Counted from the first letter of the stretch, positions 1 through 5,631 are shown. The stretch: 8,004 nucleotides of DNA from Candidatus Nitrosopumilus sp. (GCA_030637455.1 DAOWGL010000009.1:1-8004), one strand, 5' to 3'. Notes: generated by a model not told the origin, from the letters alone. Translations and numbers: made by a program.

Positions 1-1
1 A

Positions 2-853
2 GGAATTGGACAACTACCTACAATTCCAGTCAACTTAGAATTTGATAAACTAAACTACAAAGCTGGAGATTCAGCAATTATCACACTATCAGGAAAAGCA
101 TCAGAAATCATTAGTTTGTTAATTGTGAATCCTTCAGATAAGCCAGTAGGGGATGCAGTATCCATTACATTACAACCAGATGGTAGAGGCTCACATACCA
201 TAAATCTAGAGGGGTATGCGTCAGGAGTGTATACTGCAGTAATTAGTAAAGGAAGTACTCAAAGTACAGAAATATTTACAGTAGGCTTACAAACTGGTTC
301 TGGAGATATAGACATCAACACTACAAAATTAGAATATCATCCAGGAGACTCGATTTTAATTTTAGGAGATACTGGGACCAATGTTCTTCTTACTCTCACA
401 TTAACGGATCCAGATGGAAATGAGATTAAAGTAAAAGAGACATTTTCAGATAAAAACGGAAAGATCTCAGAGGGCTCATTTAGAATTCCTTCTGATGCCA
501 TATCAGGAACATGGATGATTAATGCAAAGAGTGGTTCAAACTTTGATAATACTGAAATCAATGTTGTGACATCATCGGCTGAAGGAATGGTTGTATCAGT
601 GGAACAAGGAGTCAATATTCCAGGTTTAGGGGATACAATAATCATCAAAGTATTTGGGGCAGAGCAAAATGTGGAAATAAAAATTATATCAGAAGATGGA
701 GAGGAAATTGGTGATCTAGAGGGCATCATTACAAGTGCTGGAATTATTGATCAGTTGTGGGCAATTCCTAAAGAAACAGAACCTGGAACATACACAATTA
801 CAGTTACAAACCCATCAGATTCTGCAACGACAACTTATGAGATAATAGGCTAA
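2..853 (+). CDS. C-terminal part of a repetitive beta-sandwich (Ig-like) surface protein
   Basis: The reading frame is open from the first bases of the window, so this is the 3' part (283 codons plus stop) of a longer gene. An internal TTG at 116 would only be a within-gene start. The visible protein holds three similar modules. Each carries a 'Y/P-x-x-GD-S/T-I-I' motif (KLNYKAGDSAI, KLEYHPGDSIL, NIPGLGDTIII), with the Gly-Asp pairs about 93 and 95 residues apart. Each module ends in alternating hydrophobic strands such as 'SGVYTAVIS', 'SGTWMINA' and 'PGTYTITV'. This pattern fits tandem Ig-like or macroglobulin-type beta sandwiches, common in archaeal cell-surface proteins. Cysteine is absent from the visible part. 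The C-terminus (TTTYEIIG) shows no membrane anchor or sorting motif, so attachment would have to lie upstream or be non-covalent. Surface location is inferred; no precise function can be given. Confidence 0.75.
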   Translation, partial: GIGQLPTIPVNLEFDKLNYKAGDSAIITLSGKASEIISLLIVNPSDKPVGDAVSITLQPDGRGSHTINLEGYASGVYTAVISKGSTQSTEIFTVGLQTGSGDIDINTTKLEYHPGDSILILGDTGTNVLLTLTLTDPDGNEIKVKETFSDKNGKISEGSFRIPSDAISGTWMINAKSGSNFDNTEINVVTSSAEGMVVSVEQGVNIPGLGDTIIIKVFGAEQNVEIKIISEDGEEIGDLEGIITSAGIIDQLWAIPKETEPGTYTITVTNPSDSATTTYEIIG

Positions 854-891
854 GTTCAAACAATTTTATTTCACCTTATTTTCATTAAATT

Positions 892-1404
892 ATGAATCTT
901 AAAGACAGAATAACAGATTATCCAAATTTTCCAAAAAAAGGAATTTTATTTAGAGACTTTAGCCCAATTTTAAAAGATCCATCAGCATTATCTTATGTTG
1001 CTGATGAATTTGCTAAATTATTCCACCCAAAAGATATCGATGTTTTTGCAGGAATTGAATCAAGAGGATTCATCTTAGCATCAATTCTAGCCTCAAGATA
1101 CAACAAGGGCATGATAATGATTAGAAAGGCTGGAAAACTTCCTGGAAAAACTACAAAATTAGCATATACGATTGAATATGGAAAAGACACCATAGAGATT
1201 CAAAAAGACATAGTCAAAGAAGGAGAGAGAATACTCATTTGTGATGATTTACATGCAACTGGTGGAACTGAAAAAGCATCTGCAAAATTAATTGAAAAAG
1301 TAGGAGGAAAAATTGTAGGATTTGCATTCATCATAGAGCTAGTTGATCTGAATGGAATCAAAGGGATTAACAAATACAATTGTAAATCATTGGTGAAATA
1401 TTGA
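892..1404 (+). CDS. apt: Adenine phosphoribosyltransferase (EC 2.4.2.7)
   Basis: Cytosolic purine-salvage enzyme: adenine + PRPP gives AMP + PPi. The 170 residues match the usual length. Family marks are the N-terminal '[17 protein letters not shown]' (11-27), 'GIESRGF' (54-60), the flexible-loop region 'RKAGKLPG' (78-85) and the PRPP-binding signature [13 protein letters not shown] (114-126) with its Asp pair. His replaces the more usual Leu in 'DDLLATGGT'. The ATG at 892 gives the expected N-terminus. It has no clear Shine-Dalgarno site, and a T/A-rich box lies about 24 bases upstream, which fits a leaderless transcript. Its TGA stop shares one base with the ATG of the methylthioadenosine phosphorylase gene, so the two are almost certainly co-transcribed and translationally coupled. 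That enzyme makes adenine, which strongly supports adenine rather than another purine as substrate. Confidence 0.93.
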   Translation: MNLKDRITDYPNFPKKGILFRDFSPILKDPSALSYVADEFAKLFHPKDIDVFAGIESRGFILASILASRYNKGMIMIRKAGKLPGKTTKLAYTIEYGKDTIEIQKDIVKEGERILICDDLHATGGTEKASAKLIEKVGGKIVGFAFIIELVDLNGIKGINKYNCKSLVKY

Positions 1405-2195
1405 TGGAAAAAGATGTAGAAATAGGAATTTTTGGCGGTACCGGAATTTATGATTCAGGGTTATTAGAGAATGCACAAGAAATTGACATGGACACACCTT
1501 ATGGAAAACCATCAGACACAATCACTGTAGGAACTTTCAAAGGTAGAAAGATTGCATTTCTTCCAAGACATGGTAAAAAACACACAATTCCACCACATAA
1601 AATTAATTTTAAAGCAAATATTTGGGCATTCAAAGAATTAGGAGTTACAAGAATTATTGCACCATCAGCAGTTGGAAGTTTAAAAGAAGAATTAGCCCCT
1701 GGCCACTTTGCATTACCAACTCAATTCATAGACTTTACAAAATCTAGAGATGGTTCATTTTCAGAAGAAGGCAGAGTGATTCACATCTCAGTAGCTGATC
1801 CTTTTTGTCCAGAACTACAATCATCAATTCTTCAAGTAACAGACAATCAAAATTTGGATATTCATAAAGATTGTACTTATGTCTGTATAGAAGGGCCACG
1901 ATTTTCAACTAAAGCTGAATCAAAATTCTATAGAACAACAGGTGCAGACATTATTGGAATGACTCTGGTTCCAGAATGTCAACTAGCAAGAGAGGCACAG
2001 ATGTGTTATGCTTCAATTTCAACAGTTACAGATTATGATGTTTGGGCTGACAAACCAGTTACAGCCAAAGAAGTTATTGCAACACTAACAAAAAATGTAG
2101 AAAAAACAAAGAAAATTCTAACAGAGTTAATCGATAAAATTCCTAAAACAAGAAGTTGTTCTTGTGAAAAGGCTTTAGCAGAAGCAGAATTCTAA
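1404..2195 (+). CDS. mtnP: S-methyl-5'-thioadenosine phosphorylase (EC 2.4.2.28)
   Basis: Phosphorolysis of methylthioadenosine, a by-product of polyamine synthesis and other S-adenosylmethionine-consuming reactions, to adenine and 5-methylthioribose-1-phosphate. The 263-residue protein is a trimeric/hexameric PNP/MTAP-type phosphorylase. It shows GGTGIYD (11-17, phosphate loop), PRHGKKH (54-60), SAVGSL (88-93), EGPRFST (163-169), the MT-x-x-PE motif (186-191, ribose/base site) and DYD (210-212), whose Asp pair is the adenine-recognition mark of MTAP rather than PNP. A C-terminal Cys-Ser-Cys (252-254) recalls the CXC disulphide motif described in hyperthermophilic archaeal MTAP II. An upstream in-frame TTG at 1401 exists, but the ATG at 1404, overlapping the apt stop as TGATG, is the natural start. 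The 3' end overlaps the convergent gene by 4 bases. The adenine product feeds the upstream apt enzyme. Confidence 0.93.
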   Translation: MEKDVEIGIFGGTGIYDSGLLENAQEIDMDTPYGKPSDTITVGTFKGRKIAFLPRHGKKHTIPPHKINFKANIWAFKELGVTRIIAPSAVGSLKEELAPGHFALPTQFIDFTKSRDGSFSEEGRVIHISVADPFCPELQSSILQVTDNQNLDIHKDCTYVCIEGPRFSTKAESKFYRTTGADIIGMTLVPECQLAREAQMCYASISTVTDYDVWADKPVTAKEVIATLTKNVEKTKKILTELIDKIPKTRSCSCEKALAEAEF

Positions 2196-2476
2196 TCATC
2201 AACAAATGACTCTTTTGTGAGTCCTTCTGGAAGGGTCAAATCACCCTGAAGCAGATTTCTCTGAAGCAAATCTATTACTTCATCAACATTATAGCCTAAT
2301 TTTTCTAATTCTTTCTCAGTGATTTGAGAAAGTTTTGCACCAATATTTTGTCCGCCTATCCTACCAAATGCAATGGCTGTAAAACGAAAATCATTTTCAT
2401 CTATTGTAAACTTCCCAGTAATCTTTGCAGCCATTTGGCTTCCATGAATATTATTAATGTGAACTTTAAGATCCAT
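2192..2476 (-). CDS. Conserved-looking 94-residue protein of unknown function
   Basis: I do not recognise a named family. The protein begins MDLKVHINN and has an N-terminal beta-rich half (residues about 1-47, alternating pattern around KITGKFTI and FRFTAIAFG). The second half is helical, with '[29 protein letters not shown]' character (about 52-80), and the tail is acidic (ESFVDD). It has no cysteines, signal peptide or membrane segment, so it is probably cytosolic. It is the third gene of an apparent operon: it starts 8 bases after the stop of the zinc-ribbon gene (2485-2883), which itself follows the winged-helix regulator gene. The ATG at 2476 is the only good start; no convincing Shine-Dalgarno is visible. 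Its stop overlaps the convergent mtnP stop by 4 bases. A role linked to the regulator is possible but is only a context inference. Confidence 0.7.
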   Translation of the reverse strand: MDLKVHINNIHGSQMAAKITGKFTIDENDFRFTAIAFGRIGGQNIGAKLSQITEKELEKLGYNVDEVIDLLQRNLLQGDLTLPEGLTKESFVDD

Positions 2477-2484
2477 TTCAGAGA

Positions 2485-2883
2485 TTAAATTTCTACAGCT
2501 TTGTTAACATTGTCATCAATTAGGAAACTCCAATGCTTTTCATCTTCTACCTTGAAATCATTAATTTTAAGTGGAATTACTTTTTCATCAAGACATTCGT
2601 GTTTTATTTCTCCATTTTCTTTTAATTTTACTAATTTCCATTTGTATTTGCCCTGTTGTAATTTACATACAGTAACTCCCCATTTTGCATCAGCATCAAT
2701 CTTTGGCATTCCTACCGTTTCAGCAAGTTCTTCAATTCCAAGTTGTTTTTCTTCACAGAATTTTTTCTTACAAACTCCACATCTCCAAACATCAACAGAA
2801 CCTATGGTTCTTTCGTCAATGTTGATGTTTATCACACCAAAATAGACTGGCTGATGCTTACAGGTCTCAGTATCAATGCTCAA
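2485..2883 (-). CDS. Zinc-ribbon-like protein of unknown function, TTG start
   Basis: 132-residue soluble protein. Its N-terminal half carries a likely zinc site: Cys8-Lys-His10 and, after a short beta hairpin, Trp-Arg-Cys35-x-x-Cys38 followed by Cys43. The C-terminal half (about 66-122) is beta-rich with alternating Trp/Lys (KWGVTVCKL, YKWKLVKL, KHWSFLID) and may form a small barrel; this is inference. No family is recognised with confidence. There is no ATG near the N-terminus. The TTG at 2883 is preferred because GGTGA (minus strand, 2894-2890) sits 6 bases upstream and the in-frame stop lies just before it. The next ATG would remove the zinc motif. It lies 22 bases downstream of the winged-helix regulator gene and 8 bases upstream of the 94-residue gene, so the three probably share a transcript. 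Confidence 0.72.
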   Translation of the reverse strand: MSIDTETCKHQPVYFGVININIDERTIGSVDVWRCGVCKKKFCEEKQLGIEELAETVGMPKIDADAKWGVTVCKLQQGKYKWKLVKLKENGEIKHECLDEKVIPLKINDFKVEDEKHWSFLIDDNVNKAVEI

Positions 2884-2889
2884 TGTTGT

Positions 2890-2894
2890 TCACC
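2890..2894 (-). promoter_or_regulatory. Shine-Dalgarno site for the TTG-start zinc-ribbon gene
   Basis: GGTGA on the minus strand, 6 bases before the TTG at 2883, complementary to the anti-Shine-Dalgarno end of 16S rRNA. Its TGA is also the in-frame stop that closes the reading frame upstream. It is the main reason for choosing a TTG start here. Confidence 0.5.
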
Positions 2895-2905
2895 AAGTTT
2901 TGGTA

Positions 2906-3259
2906 TTATTTAGTTCTTGCATCATCATACGGTTTTTCCAAAATTACCCCAATATTATCAACAATTTTGTTTCGTTTAAATTCAATATTTTCTCGCTCAC
3001 ACATCTTCCTGTACATGTTTACTCCTGTAAATCGAGGATGCATTGCCTCAAATTCTGTAGGAGTGATATCAATAAAGGCACCAAGGGTCATTAGATCTTT
3101 TGATGCTTTCTTTGCATCATCAATAGGAATTTTTAATTTTTCAGCAATTGTTTCAGACGACATTTTACCAGAACAAGTCACTAACAAAAAAACTTGAGCC
3201 TGAATAGGATCTAGATGTATTTCAGATACCAGATCATGTTCAATTCCAGAATAAGACAT
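2906..3259 (-). CDS. TrmB-like winged-helix transcriptional regulator
   Basis: 117-residue DNA-binding protein. Residues about 17-63 give a clear winged helix-turn-helix. 'DPIQAQVFLLVTCSGKMSSETIAEKLKIPIDDAKKASKDLMTLG' has the helix 1 / 'SSETIAEKLKI' / recognition-helix layout typical of TrmB and related archaeal regulators. The short segment that follows, 'AFIDITPTEFEAMHPRF', resembles the wing and linker of TrmB-type proteins. The C-terminal 35 residues (NMYRKMCERENIEFKR...) are helical and may mediate dimerisation. The large sugar-binding domain of classic TrmB is absent, so this is a short form and the ligand, if any, cannot be predicted. ATG at 3259. No Shine-Dalgarno is seen; an AT box (3285-3293) about 30 bases upstream suggests a leaderless transcript. 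It is the first gene of a probable three-gene operon and may regulate it. Confidence 0.78.
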   Translation of the reverse strand: MSYSGIEHDLVSEIHLDPIQAQVFLLVTCSGKMSSETIAEKLKIPIDDAKKASKDLMTLGAFIDITPTEFEAMHPRFTGVNMYRKMCERENIEFKRNKIVDNIGVILEKPYDDARTK

Positions 3260-3284
3260 TAATTTTAAAATAAATTGTCAAGAC

Positions 3285-3293
3285 ATAAAATAT
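3285..3293 (-). promoter_or_regulatory. TATA-like box upstream of the winged-helix operon
   Basis: ATATTTTAT on the minus strand, centred about 30 bases before the ATG at 3259. The distance fits an archaeal TATA box driving a leaderless or nearly leaderless mRNA. In such AT-rich DNA this could arise by chance. Confidence 0.3.
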
Positions 3294-3304
3294 GATCTAT
3301 GCAG

Positions 3305-3526
3305 TTATTTTTTGAGCAAAATCTTTTTAGAAATTTTCAAAGAGAACCCCATTGCAATAAAATGAACAATTGCACCCAATATTGCAGCATATAGTAAATT
3401 ATCTAAAATTTTCCAAGTTAGGACAAAAGATATGACTGATGGAGCTGTAATTATGACTGCAATTATAGTTCCTCTTAATGCAATTTCACGAATTGAAAGT
3501 TTAGATTCCTTGTTATCAGACAACAT
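3305..3526 (-). CDS. Small membrane protein with two predicted transmembrane helices
   Basis: 73 residues from the ATG at 3526; a TTG at 3538 would add four residues (MKFS). A polar, charged N-terminus (SDNKESKLSIREIALRG) is followed by two hydrophobic helices, about 20-38 (TIIAVIITAPSVISFVLTW) and 43-63 (NLLYAAILGAIVHFIAMGF), and a Lys-rich C-terminus (KISKKILLKK). The positive charges at the C-terminus and the short loop suggest a hairpin with both ends in the cytoplasm. The layout vaguely recalls DUF2061-type two-helix membrane proteins, but I cannot confirm it. It lies 45 bases downstream of the ATG of the winged-helix gene on the same strand, yet transcribed towards it, so it could lie upstream in the same transcript. 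Function unknown. Confidence 0.65.
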   Translation of the reverse strand: MLSDNKESKLSIREIALRGTIIAVIITAPSVISFVLTWKILDNLLYAAILGAIVHFIAMGFSLKISKKILLKK

Positions 3527-3614
3527 GGAAAATTTCAAAAATGGTAATAAAAAACAAAGATTAGTCAGAAAATATTGTCCTAATATTCTACGTTAATTTT
3601 TATTTTTTATGATT

Positions 3615-3647
3615 TTAAACTAGTGAGGCATCAAACTATTAGTTTAA
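3615..3647. repeat. 8-bp inverted repeat in the divergent intergenic region
   Basis: TTAAACTA (3615-3622) is matched by TAGTTTAA (3640-3647). A further AAACTA at 3633-3638 forms a compact palindrome AAACTA-T-TAGTTT with the right arm, so the hexamer occurs twice direct and once inverted. It lies between the divergent genes ending at 3526 (-) and starting at 3768 (+), where a regulator site would be expected. The 241-base gap otherwise holds only AT-rich promoter-like sequence; I see no gene or RNA in it. Confidence 0.4.
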
Positions 3648-3738
3648 CACCCTTTAGGAGTTTAGAGATTTGAACTGATTAGAAAATACCCCTTAAGAGA
3701 ACAATAATGTAATAAAGTTCTTCAAAATGACGATAGTT

Positions 3739-3747
3739 TTTATTAAT
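3739..3747 (+). promoter_or_regulatory. TATA-like box of the DUF6659-like gene
   Basis: TTTATTAAT, centred about 25 bases before the ATG at 3768, with no Shine-Dalgarno site between them. This is the spacing expected of a leaderless archaeal promoter. Confidence 0.35.
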
Positions 3748-3767
3748 TACTTTTTAATCAAAAAAGC

Positions 3768-4130
3768 ATGTCTGATGAATCGCTACATCAAAAATGTGAA
3801 TTGATATTAAAAGAACCTGAAATTCGTTTTGCTGGATTTTTGGACATGATGGGTAATCTTGTTGTAGGTTTGTTTTCAGATGGGATGAAACCGCTAAAAA
3901 ATGAAGAAGAAAGAAAAAAAATGTTCATTGAAGCTGTATTAAGAATTAGAACTCGACAAGATTTTGATGAACATCTTGGACCTGTAGAATATGCGGCTGC
4001 AAGACGAAAGAATGTAGCCACTTTTACTTTCCTATATGGTGATAAAGTTCTCTTTGTTTCTGCTGAACCTAATGTAGATATTGATAAAACTGCTAAGAAA
4101 ATTATGAGTTTATGTCATATTTCATCCTAG
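3768..4130 (+). CDS. DUF6659-like thaumarchaeal protein
   Basis: 120-residue soluble protein. The pattern 'IRFAGFLDMMGNLVVGLFSDG' (about 19-39), then 'EEERKKMFIEAVLRIRTRQDFDEHLGPVEYAA' (46-77) and a final beta-rich part 'ATFTFLYGDKVLFVSAEP' is what I remember of a thaumarchaeal family of roadblock/profilin-like sensors annotated as DUF6659. That assignment is from memory and moderate. The fold is suggested by a beta hairpin with Gly turns, one long helix bearing 'AVLRIRTRQDFDEHLGPVEY', and a second hairpin, as in small PAS/profilin-like modules. No signal peptide or membrane segment is present, and no metal motif. ATG at 3768 with a TATA-like box about 25 bases upstream. The 3' end overlaps the convergent Mut7-C gene by 9 bases. 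Function unknown; a sensory role is conjecture. Confidence 0.72.
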   Translation: MSDESLHQKCELILKEPEIRFAGFLDMMGNLVVGLFSDGMKPLKNEEERKKMFIEAVLRIRTRQDFDEHLGPVEYAAARRKNVATFTFLYGDKVLFVSAEPNVDIDKTAKKIMSLCHISS

Positions 4131-4589
4131 TTTTATTTTATGAATAAATTCTTGTAGTTTTTTGATGTGTGTACCCTCCCAATAGATTTGATTACAGTTA
4201 TCACATTTCCAAAATTTATCATTATATTCTAAAACTTTTTCTGGGATTTTATCGGTAATTCTTGATTTGTGAATTTGTGATGTTGTAGAATTACATTTTG
4301 TACACCTTGCGGTATCGCCAGATATTGTATTCAATTCTAAAGGAACATGCTCAAGAATTTCCAAAAATTGTTCAATTTCATTTTCTTTAGTTACATAAAC
4401 AGACATGATGTTCTGCTTTTTTGCCCTGGCAATTAAGTCACGATCTTTTGAAATTATTATCCTTTGTTCGTTTTTAGCTTGCTCAATTAATTCCAAATCA
4501 TCAATATCCGAGCGATATTCAGAATCAAATCCAAGCAATTGTAACTTTCTGGCAATATTGCCAAGCATTGCATCAACTAAAAATAACAA
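4122..4589 (-). CDS. Mut7-C RNase domain protein (PIN-like nuclease with zinc ribbon)
   Basis: Predicted cytosolic ribonuclease of the Mut7-C (formerly DUF82) family. The N-terminal PIN-like part has FLVDAMLGNIARKLQLLGFD (3-22), acidic residues at Asp6, Asp31 and Glu33, and the 'IIISKDRDL' segment (44-52) whose Asp is a typical metal ligand. A C-terminal zinc ribbon follows: Cys96-x2-Cys99 and Cys129-x2-Cys132, ending in the family's characteristic YWEGTH (136-141). Start choice: an ATG at 4607 would add MIKEIQ, but those codons contain a strong AAGGAG (4601-4596) placed 6 bases before a TTG at 4589. That TTG yields MLFLVDAML, as family members begin. The RNA target is unknown. It follows the 92-residue exported-protein gene closely and converges with a 9-base overlap on the DUF6659-like gene. 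Confidence 0.87.
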   Translation of the reverse strand: MLFLVDAMLGNIARKLQLLGFDSEYRSDIDDLELIEQAKNEQRIIISKDRDLIARAKKQNIMSVYVTKENEIEQFLEILEHVPLELNTISGDTARCTKCNSTTSQIHKSRITDKIPEKVLEYNDKFWKCDNCNQIYWEGTHIKKLQEFIHKIKLG

Positions 4590-4595
4590 TTGTAT

Positions 4596-4601
4596 CTCCT
4601 T
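4596..4601 (-). promoter_or_regulatory. Strong Shine-Dalgarno that decides a TTG start
   Basis: AAGGAG on the minus strand, 6 bases before the TTG at 4589. It falls inside the first codons of the longer frame (ATG 4607), which argues that ribosomes start at the TTG. It is the clearest Shine-Dalgarno site I found in the window. Confidence 0.6.
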
Positions 4602-4614
4602 TATCATAATTCCA

Positions 4615-4893
4615 TCATTCGTCTAAATCACAATATGTAGGACCTGGAATGATTTCTTGTGCCCTATCTTCAACTGCTTTTAGATACAAATTTGAATGTT
4701 CTAGGACTGAATCATATTGTTTAATCAACTGATATTCTTCTTTTAGTTCTACACAGGAACCAATCTCATTGATGTATCTAATTTTTTGTAAATCAAAATC
4801 TTCTGAATCATCTTGTAAAACTGATGCAGTTAGAACCGTAGAACCAATTCCTACAATTACACCTACAATAACTGCAATAACAATACCATTCAT
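4615..4893 (-). CDS. Small exported or membrane-anchored protein, unknown function
   Basis: 92 residues. Residues 3-26 (GIVIAVIVGVIVGIGSTVLTASVL, split by small residues) form one strongly hydrophobic N-terminal helix with repeated Gly spacing; it may be an uncleaved anchor or a signal peptide. The remaining 65 residues are acidic and probably helical (LQKIRYINEIGSCVELKEEYQLIK..., VLEHSNLYLKAVEDRAQ). They contain exactly two cysteines (47 and 88), which could form a disulphide outside the cell. No family is recognised. ATG at 4893. The stop lies only 7 bases before the longer possible start of the Mut7-C gene and 25 bases before its preferred TTG, so the two are likely co-transcribed. It belongs to a run of four small membrane/exported genes on this strand. 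Confidence 0.65.
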   Translation of the reverse strand: MNGIVIAVIVGVIVGIGSTVLTASVLQDDSEDFDLQKIRYINEIGSCVELKEEYQLIKQYDSVLEHSNLYLKAVEDRAQEIIPGPTYCDLDE

Positions 4894-4960
4894 TTCTTAA
4901 TTATTGATTACAGTTATTCAGATAATCTATAGACTCAAAATTATGAGTTGATTTTGTCAA

Positions 4961-4985
4961 TTAGCGTATTGGAGTTTAAAATTGA
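4961..4985. repeat. Dispersed 3'-flank element, copy A
   Basis: Contains TTAGCGTATTGGAGTTTA (+ strand, 4961-4978), matching copies at 5295 and 7817. It begins directly after the TAA of the Excalibur-like gene when read on the minus strand. The outer part (AAATTGA) diverges from the AGAATCTAA found in the other two copies. Confidence 0.6.
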
Positions 4986-5270
4986 TTAGGATTCACAACC
5001 AATGCCATCTTTATCTCCAACAAATCCATGTGGGTCATCCCCTATCACTTTGAAATTAGAATATCCGATGTCTCCACAATCTAAATCTGGAGGATAAGGT
5101 GCAATACAAACATCGGGATATGATGAATCACAGTTGTTTTCTTGAATAGGAGAAGTATAATCTGAAACTATTTTTTCAGTAGGTATTTCAATCATCATTA
5201 ACCCTGCTGCCATAACAACTGCAATACCTCCTGCAATACCAACTATTGCGATAATCATTACAGGTTTCAA
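4986..5270 (-). CDS. Exported Excalibur-like calcium-binding-motif protein
   Basis: 94 residues from a TTG at 5270 (MKPVMIIAIVGIAGG); an ATG at 5258 would start at MIIAIV and lose the basic Lys. Residues 4-26 are a hydrophobic signal or anchor helix. The mature part has four cysteines (47, 55, 65, 92), a Pro-rich stretch PYPPDLDCGD (58-67) and a C-terminal DPHGFVGDKDGIGCES (79-94). That last segment is an Excalibur-type motif (usually DGDGIGCE), in which the Asp-rich loop is thought to bind calcium, here with Lys in place of one Gly. The first-to-last order of C-P-P-DLDCGDI...F-V...DPHGFD.D.DGIGCE is a pattern I associate with archaeal exported proteins of this type. It likely acts outside the membrane, stabilised by two disulphides. 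The biological role is unknown. Confidence 0.75.
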   Translation of the reverse strand: MKPVMIIAIVGIAGGIAVVMAAGLMMIEIPTEKIVSDYTSPIQENNCDSSYPDVCIAPYPPDLDCGDIGYSNFKVIGDDPHGFVGDKDGIGCES

Positions 5271-5294
5271 TACTCTTCAAAAAATTGTGTGAAC

Positions 5295-5325
5295 TTAAGC
5301 GTATTGGAGTTTAGAATCTAAGAAA
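5295..5325. repeat. Dispersed 3'-flank element, copy B
   Basis: TTAAGCGTATTGGAGTTTAG (5295-5314) followed by AATCTAAGAAA. It is nearly identical to copy C at 7817, differing at GTA/ATG and by one A. It starts immediately after the TAA of the 30-residue gene on the minus strand. It includes the imperfect palindrome TTAGA-A-TCTAA (5311-5321). Confidence 0.65.
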
Positions 5326-5418
5326 TTATGGAAATAACTCTTTGAATATCATCATTCCAAAAAATAATGATGAAAAAATAACTAATGCCATTAACATCTT
5401 AGCCATCACAGGTTTCAT
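5326..5418 (-). CDS. Tiny 30-residue membrane protein
   Basis: A very short gene read on the minus strand, ATG at 5418 to TAA at 5326. Its product begins MKPVMAKMLMALVIFSS and ends FKELFP. One hydrophobic helix spans about residues 8-24, with Lys before and after it, so a single-pass membrane peptide is expected. Evidence that it is real: the ATG overlaps the TGA of the upstream 61-residue gene as ATGA (4-base overlap), a classic translational-coupling arrangement. It also starts with the same MKPVM, from nearly the same 14 bases, as the downstream Excalibur-like gene. Finally, a conserved dispersed element follows its stop directly. Function unknown. Confidence 0.55.
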   Translation of the reverse strand: MKPVMAKMLMALVIFSSLFFGMMIFKELFP

Positions 5419-5600
5419 GGAAAAGCGCCCTGAAAATACTTGATTACGAAATACACACCAATAATGACTAACAATCCTATACTTGCAACCATGGTCTTTC
5501 TTTCATTCCACGGTAGTTTTTTGCCCTCAGATTTTTCTAAAGCCTTCTCACGTTTTTTAGATTTGAACCTTAGAAATCCAAATTTAAAACCAAACACCAT
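5415..5600 (-). CDS. Small basic single-pass membrane protein
   Basis: 61 residues. The N-terminal half is strongly basic (FGFLRFKSKKREKALEKSEGKKLPWNERK split over 8-35). A single hydrophobic helix follows at about 37-54 (MVASIGLLVIIGVYFVIK), with a short tail YFQGAFP. With the basic half inside the cell this would be an N-in, C-out membrane protein. No family is recognised. ATG at 5598-5600. A TATTAATA box centred about 27 bases upstream and no Shine-Dalgarno suggest a leaderless transcript, so this is probably the first gene of the small-protein cluster. Its stop overlaps the start of the 30-residue gene by 4 bases. Confidence 0.65.
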   Translation of the reverse strand: MVFGFKFGFLRFKSKKREKALEKSEGKKLPWNERKTMVASIGLLVIIGVYFVIKYFQGAFP

Positions 5601-5623
5601 AGTTCACATTTCAAAGGTTCCTG

Positions 5624-5631
5624 TATTAATA
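5624..5631 (-). promoter_or_regulatory. TATA-like box upstream of the small-membrane-protein cluster
   Basis: TATTAATA, with 23 bases between it and the ATG at 5600. This is the expected position of an archaeal TATA box for a leaderless mRNA. The box is itself symmetrical, but the downstream gene fixes the minus orientation. Confidence 0.4.

Noticed and set aside
337..729. Long minus-strand frame opposite the surface-protein gene.
   Set aside because: The plus-strand protein has clear repeating beta modules; the antisense product is Ser/Pro/Ile-rich without any motif, typical of a shadow frame.
4932..4949. ACTCA-AAATTA-TGAGT inverted repeat upstream of the 92-residue gene.
   Set aside because: Only five paired bases in AT-rich sequence; too weak to call as an operator or hairpin.
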